From NCBI GenBank assembly GCA_905215095.1, contig CAJMOL010000041.1, positions 1 to 9,314 on the forward strand: a stretch of 9,314 nt of DNA, read 5' to 3'. Numbering within the stretch: position 1 is the stretch's first letter; each line of letters begins with the position of its first letter. Source of the DNA: an uncultured bacterium. GTDB taxonomy: Bacteria; Actinomycetota; Coriobacteriia; Coriobacteriales; Coriobacteriaceae. Of the stretch, positions 6,386 to 9,314 are shown piece after piece. Below the pieces are notes generated by a model. The model worked only from the letters and a program-made list of their open reading frames with translations. It was not told where the DNA came from and did not search any database. The translations under genes and the position numbers were made by a program.

Positions 6386-7546
6386 CTAGCGCAGGAGCTC
6401 GGACTGCCAAGCCTCGAGCTGTTCTGCCAAACTCTTGCCGGCAGCGGGCATGTCGATCTGGGGTCGTTTGGGCAGCAATGCGCATTTAAGGATTGCCACG
6501 ATGGTCTGTGAGACAAAGCGTCGCGTATCCTTGTCAAAGCCTTGCGCTGCCTGGAGCATCACGGGTAGGCTCTCGCGCAGATTCCCAGCGATATCCGCAA
6601 ACCGCTCAGCACCCGTAGCCTCAAACACGGAGAACAACGCATCTACAAAACGCTCGCGCTCGCTAGGCGACACTGCAAGCAGCATCTCGCGAATGGAGCC
6701 ATCAACGTATCGAGCACCGGCGGACAGGCGCTCACAGTACACGAAGTCGCGACCATCAACCACCCAGCTAAAGGGATTGTGCTGCAGCAGGCTGAACTCG
6801 GTACTCTCAACGATGGCATAGTCCTCCTGTGTCTCGAACATCATGCCAAAGATCGACGACCGAGGTAGCGTCTTGTCGATTCGACCGGAAAGATCGGCAA
6901 AGGCGTCGCCGTTCAGAAACTCCTCGACGAAGCCCGGGCCATCATGGGAATACGCCCGTTCGATTCGCTCACGGGCGACATCGGAGCACATTGCCGCACC
7001 GTACACCGCAAGGTTTCCACCCTTGGAATGACCTCCGCACAAAAGCGGCCCGTCAATCGCATCCGCCGCCTCGTCCACATAACGTGCCGCGGATTCCTGG
7101 GCCGGCACAGGACACCGGAACGCCATGTTAAAGTCCTCTTTCCAGCCCACAATCGTGCTGTCGGTCCCCCGGAAGGAAAGGTAACTAAACCCCGCCGGAA
7201 ACCGGAACGCCATGGCTGCAAACTGCTCCGTCGCCACCACATCGCTCACAGCACGATAGCCGCAAACGTGCACGCCACGGTAGCGAGGACTTGCTGCCAC
7301 GGCCTCCAACAAGGCCCTGCTCCCCTCCGGGTCCCACAAGTCGTCAATCATGTCCCGGTAGCACTCGGCACGCAGCAGCTCGCGTACGTCTAGGCCCTGC
7401 CAGTTCGTCAGTTCCGCCATATCACCCGGCAAACGCAAATAGGACAACCACGCAAAGACCAGGCTATCCACCGCGCAGAACGGCCGCTCCTCAAACGGAT
7501 CAAACGCCGTCTGGGCATAGGTCAAAAAATTAGGCGAATCCGACAT
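6386..7546 (-). CDS. DUF2974 (Mbeg1-like) alpha/beta hydrolase
   Basis: The 386-residue protein shows the DUF2974 pattern: an N-terminal segment with AVDSLVFAWLSYL (25-37), the SFRGTD strand turn (124-129) and WKEDFNMAF (135-143). The nucleophile elbow GHSKGGNLAVY (172-182) places the serine at Ser174. HDGPGF (201-206, possible acid Asp202) and LLQHNPFSWVV (253-263, probable catalytic His256) follow. It is therefore a likely lipase- or esterase-like serine hydrolase; the substrate is unknown. No signal peptide or membrane span is seen, so a cytoplasmic location is expected. The start ATG 7546 has GGGAGGG only a few bases upstream, a short but purine-rich site. The gene is bracketed by the two 30-bp repeats and separated from the upstream small gene by a strong terminator, so it must have its own promoter; none is convincing. 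Confidence 0.9.
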   Translation of the reverse strand: MSDSPNFLTYAQTAFDPFEERPFCAVDSLVFAWLSYLRLPGDMAELTNWQGLDVRELLRAECYRDMIDDLWDPEGSRALLEAVAASPRYRGVHVCGYRAVSDVVATEQFAAMAFRFPAGFSYLSFRGTDSTIVGWKEDFNMAFRCPVPAQESAARYVDEAADAIDGPLLCGGHSKGGNLAVYGAAMCSDVARERIERAYSHDGPGFVEEFLNGDAFADLSGRIDKTLPRSSIFGMMFETQEDYAIVESTEFSLLQHNPFSWVVDGRDFVYCERLSAGARYVDGSIREMLLAVSPSERERFVDALFSVFEATGAERFADIAGNLRESLPVMLQAAQGFDKDTRRFVSQTIVAILKCALLPKRPQIDMPAAGKSLAEQLEAWQSELLR

Positions 7547-7565
7547 GGCCCTCCCATCGACTATA

Positions 7566-7595
7566 GTGCATTGGGGTCAGGTTACTTTGCACCAA
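7566..7595. repeat. 30-bp repeat, copy 2
   Basis: Same orientation as the copy at 6353-6382 with three differences (C/T, A/T and G/A). Only the inner 5 bp of the arms pair here (GTGCA, TGCAC). It lies 20 bases upstream of the hydrolase start and abuts the A-run of a leftward terminator. The two copies frame the hydrolase gene exactly. Confidence 0.8.
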
Positions 7596-7629
7596 AAAGG
7601 CGTCCGGGCCGTGTGGACCCGGACGCCTT
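7594..7629 (-). terminator. Rho-independent terminator of the small leftward gene
   Basis: A perfect 12-bp stem (7597-7608 with 7618-7629, GC-rich core GGCGTCCGGG) with a 9-base loop. Read leftwards it is followed by TTTTT (7598-7594). It lies 31 bases past the stop of the 85-codon gene and shields the hydrolase gene from read-through. Confidence 0.9.
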
Positions 7630-7660
7630 CATTGTAGCTTTTCGCTCTAGCGAGCTTGAT

Positions 7661-7918
7661 TTAGCAGGAGAAGTCGACGCTGTCGATGATGTCCTTGAGG
7701 GCCTTGGCGGAGACGGTGAGCTCATGCTGCTCGTCATCGTCCAGCGGCACGGGGACGAGCTCCACTTGCCTGCGGGCCGAGGCGATGGCCGATTCCCCGG
7801 TTTGCGGGATTTCACGGAAATACGCCCAGAACCTGCCGAGGCTCTTCGCGTCGAGGCGGCAATCCAGAAACTGCGGGCAGCCGCCCGGTATGATGCTCAC
7901 TGCTGACGTGTAGTTCAT
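7661..7918 (-). CDS. Small protein of unknown function (85 residues)
   Basis: No family recognised. AAGGA (7929-7925) sits six bases before ATG 7918 and a strong terminator follows the stop, so this is likely a real single-gene unit. The protein is soluble and mixed-charge, with no signal peptide or membrane segment. It has three cysteines (14, 20 and the C-terminal residue 85) in GGCPQFLDC and VDFSC, an aromatic patch RFWAYF (29-34), an acidic run DDDE (60-63) and a C-terminal helix-like ALKDIIDSVDF. No convincing promoter lies just upstream, where the sequence character changes; if the contig is chimeric, the promoter may have been lost at the join. It could belong to either side, with the terminator-plus-repeat neighbourhood favouring the left-hand genome. 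Confidence 0.65.
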   Translation of the reverse strand: MNYTSAVSIIPGGCPQFLDCRLDAKSLGRFWAYFREIPQTGESAIASARRQVELVPVPLDDDEQHELTVSAKALKDIIDSVDFSC

Positions 7919-7929
7919 AGGGAGTCCTT

Positions 7930-8348
7930 ACAAATAGGGGCGAGAAGGGGAATCTTTCCGGGGAAAGCGGAACATCCCCCACCTTTCCCCTTACCGCCCT
8001 CTCGAAACTTCACCGCGTTCCCCCAAAAGGCTTTCGGAAGCCGAAGGCGGGCAGGGCGGTATGAAAAAATGTCCGCGTGGCGTCCGTATCCCGGAGCCGC
8101 GCCGTAAAAGTTTCTCCTATGCGTCCCGGAATGGCAACCTGTTGCGCTGAGAAATGGGCGACCCTTCATTCTTTGTACCCAGCCTTTCGATGAAACTTTT
8201 CTCAGGGAACGCTGGGAATATGGAGTCAATAAACACAAAAGTCTTTGGAAAGGGAGGGACGCCAGCCGCGCTGACAGTTTTGGGGAAAGGGACTTTGCTG
8301 AAGAAAGCCCCCTTTCCCGGTGTCTCTAACTTTTCAAGTGTATCCGCT
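7930..8348. other. Hairpin-rich intergenic region, no convincing gene
   Basis: About 420 bases hold no frame with a credible start signal and protein-like composition. Seen instead: CTTTCC/GGAAAG with a 2-base loop near 7955-7968; TACCGCCCT (7992-8000) able to pair with AGGGCGGTA (8053-8061) around an inner GGCTT/AAGCC hairpin (8029-8042); and the long hairpin at 8283-8318. Purine/pyrimidine-biased tracts (GGGGAAAG, CCTTTCCCC) are frequent, unlike anything left of 7.9 kb. Confidence 0.6.
8283..8318 (-). terminator. Hairpin downstream of bacterioferritin, possible terminator
   Basis: GGGAAAGGG (8283-8291) pairs perfectly with CCCTTTCCC (8310-8318), with an inner CTTT/AAAG (8293-8296, 8304-8307). 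It lies about 30 bases past the bacterioferritin stop. No T-run follows on either strand, so it may act as a transcript end-stabiliser or rho-assisted terminator rather than a classical one. Confidence 0.4.
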
Positions 8349-8885
8349 CTAGTTCGCGGCTGCGGGAGCGATGGCAAAGCCCTTGGTGGTCCCGCCGGTC
8401 GAAGACGGCGTACCGGCGATCTTGGAGAGGAAGGTATCGCCGAGGGTTTCGATGTGATCGCTGATGTTATCGAAATAATTCAAGTGAATCTGCTCTTCGC
8501 CGATGATCGTTTCAAACAGTTTGGCGGTCAGGATATCGCCGTTGTCCACACAGACTTTGCGAAGCTCGTTGTACACGAAGATGGTGTCGTCTTCACTGTC
8601 GCTGTCGCTGCTGTAAATCGCTTTGACTTCCTGCCCCTTGACCACCTTCCCGGCAACTTCGGAAGTAGGCTCGCCGCCGAGTTCTTTGATGCGCTCGGCG
8701 AACATTTCGCAGTGGCGCATTTCATCGATGGCGATGAGTTTCATATTCGCGGCCAGTTCGCCATAGTCCATGTCGTCCAGGTTGTAATGCTGGTTCATGT
8801 ATTGATGAATCGCATGTAGTTCCATGCTCCGCGCCTTGTTCAGCGCTTCAACGACGTTGGCCTTGCGGGTTTCACGATCAGACAT
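8349..8885 (-). CDS. bfr: Bacterioferritin, Desulfovibrio type
   Basis: The 178-residue four-helix ferritin stores iron by oxidising Fe(II) at a di-iron site inside a 24-subunit cytoplasmic shell. Ligands seen by position: Glu22 in MELHAIHQYMNQHY, Glu55 and His58 in IAIDEMRH, probable Glu107 in VYNELRK, and Glu131/His134 in GEEQIH. Met56, right after Glu55, is the residue that binds haem between subunits in bacterioferritins. The long stretches MNQHYNLDDMDYGELAAN and FLSKIAGTPSSTGG, and the tail after them, recall the D. desulfuricans protein, which carries iron-coproporphyrin III. Start ATG 8885 has AAGGAG (8900-8895) nine bases upstream. The frame is open up to 9002, but that extension would run through the promoter and is not coding. 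It diverges from the thioesterase gene at 9155. Confidence 0.95.
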   Translation of the reverse strand: MSDRETRKANVVEALNKARSMELHAIHQYMNQHYNLDDMDYGELAANMKLIAIDEMRHCEMFAERIKELGGEPTSEVAGKVVKGQEVKAIYSSDSDSEDDTIFVYNELRKVCVDNGDILTAKLFETIIGEEQIHLNYFDNISDHIETLGDTFLSKIAGTPSSTGGTTKGFAIAPAAAN

Positions 8886-8900
8886 GGCAAATCTCTCCTT

Positions 8901-8912
8901 ACAAAGGTTTGT
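8901..8912. promoter_or_regulatory. Inverted repeat at the bacterioferritin transcription start
   Basis: ACAAAGGTTTGT has 5-bp arms ACAAA/TTTGT around GG. It overlaps the expected transcription start (about 8909) and the SD. It could be an operator or a small 5' UTR hairpin; it does not match the 19-bp Fur box, so no regulator is named. Confidence 0.25.
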
Positions 8913-8915
8913 ACC

Positions 8916-8944
8916 AATATACGTCACCCGGAAACGCCTGTCTA
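8916..8944 (-). promoter_or_regulatory. Sigma-70 promoter of bacterioferritin
   Basis: On the minus strand, TAGACA (8944-8939, 5 of 6 to TTGACA) and TATATT (8921-8916, 5 of 6 to TATAAT) are separated by exactly 17 bases. Transcription would begin near 8909, giving a short leader of about 24 bases before ATG 8885. Confidence 0.8.
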
Positions 8945-9154
8945 TATAACATGGGGAATACAGGAAGCGCCGCTCCGGCTGAAACGGGTATTGTATGCGC
9001 ATGCGGCAAGCGGCACCGTGAACCCCGCCTCACAGCACCCGGCCCCCCGTGTGACCGGGCCGCAACGGTTAGGCAAACCGGAGGCCGCGTCCTGGACGAA
9101 AGCGCTACGGGCGTGCTACAGGCAGGAAGTACTCATTTTCCCCCGGAGAAGCAT

Positions 9155-9314
9155 ATGTTGGATTATCCCGAATATACTCTAGGCATTCAAGCCCGTTACG
9201 GCGAAGCGGGGACCGACGGCAAGATACGTCTCGGCGCGTTGGCGAACTGGTTTCAGGAGGCGGCCGGACACAACGCCTCGGCCCTCGGTTTTGGCGATGA
9301 GCGGCTTTTCGCGG
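9155..9314 (+). CDS. Acyl-ACP/acyl-CoA thioesterase, hot-dog fold (N-terminal fragment)
   Basis: ATG 9155, six bases after GGAGA (9145-9149), opens a frame of 53 codons that runs off the right edge. The segment YTLGIQARYGEAGTDGKIRLGALANWFQEAAGHNASALG is the first strand and hot-dog helix of acyl-ACP thioesterase-like proteins, which release fatty acids from a carrier protein or CoA. R/Y-x-E-x-x-x-x-G-x-I/L-R-L-x-x-L is the part that resembles the family. The catalytic residues lie beyond the window, so the substrate cannot be judged. An in-frame TTG follows the ATG directly but is not a better start. Confidence 0.7.
   Translation, partial: MLDYPEYTLGIQARYGEAGTDGKIRLGALANWFQEAAGHNASALGFGDERLFA

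Noticed and set aside
6353..7595. Repeats as a CRISPR array
   Set aside because: Only two copies, 1.2 kb apart with a gene between them, and no cas genes.
7915..8238. 107-codon minus-strand frame next to the small gene
   Set aside because: Composition is not protein-like, there is no SD, and it overlaps the stem structures.
8154..8819. 221-codon plus-strand frame
   Set aside because: Its second half is the antisense of bacterioferritin and its first half the hairpin-rich spacer; no SD before its start.
8886..9002. 39-residue N-terminal extension of bacterioferritin
   Set aside because: The added sequence does not resemble ferritins, it would cover the near-consensus promoter, and ATG 8885 has a good SD and the family's usual N-terminus.

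Overview
The window looks like a join of two genomic backgrounds. From position 1 to roughly 7.9 kb the gene content, GC-rich coding and lysine-operon layout suggest a gut actinobacterium of the Coriobacteriia, most likely Collinsella-like. That is an inference from family resemblance. From roughly 7.95 kb to the right end, the bacterioferritin is very close in sequence to the Desulfovibrio desulfuricans type. The flanking intergenic DNA also changes character, towards poly-purine/pyrimidine GGGAAAGGG-type hairpins. A chimeric metagenomic contig or a horizontal transfer is therefore a serious possibility.

Left part (1-5157): lysine / meso-diaminopimelate (DAP) biosynthesis. An M20D amidohydrolase, cut by the left edge, is read leftwards from 946. 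Diverging from it is a rightward operon headed by a clear lysine riboswitch (aptamer 1098-1254). Its expression platform can be worked out as two mutually exclusive hairpins, one of which hides the Shine-Dalgarno (SD) of the first gene. The operon holds a 769-residue LysA-DapA fusion (last and first dedicated enzymes of the pathway in one frame), dapB (TTG start, overlapping the fusion by 8 bases) and dapH. DapH indicates the N-acetyl variant of the DAP pathway. The divergent M20D hydrolase is then a natural candidate for the N-acetyl-DAP deacetylase. Two stacked terminators close the operon, the second probably bidirectional.

Middle part (5270-7660): two leftward genes, a 37-kDa nucleoid-associated protein (NdpA/YejK family) and a DUF2974 alpha/beta hydrolase with a GHSKG nucleophile elbow. 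The hydrolase is bracketed by two near-identical 30-bp direct repeats. A strong leftward terminator next to the right-hand repeat ends a small leftward gene of 85 codons with no recognised family.

Right part (about 7.92-9.314 kb): about 430 bp of hairpin-rich DNA without a convincing gene, then a leftward bacterioferritin with a textbook sigma-70 promoter. Divergent from it is the first 53 codons of a hot-dog-fold acyl-ACP/acyl-CoA thioesterase, cut by the right edge.
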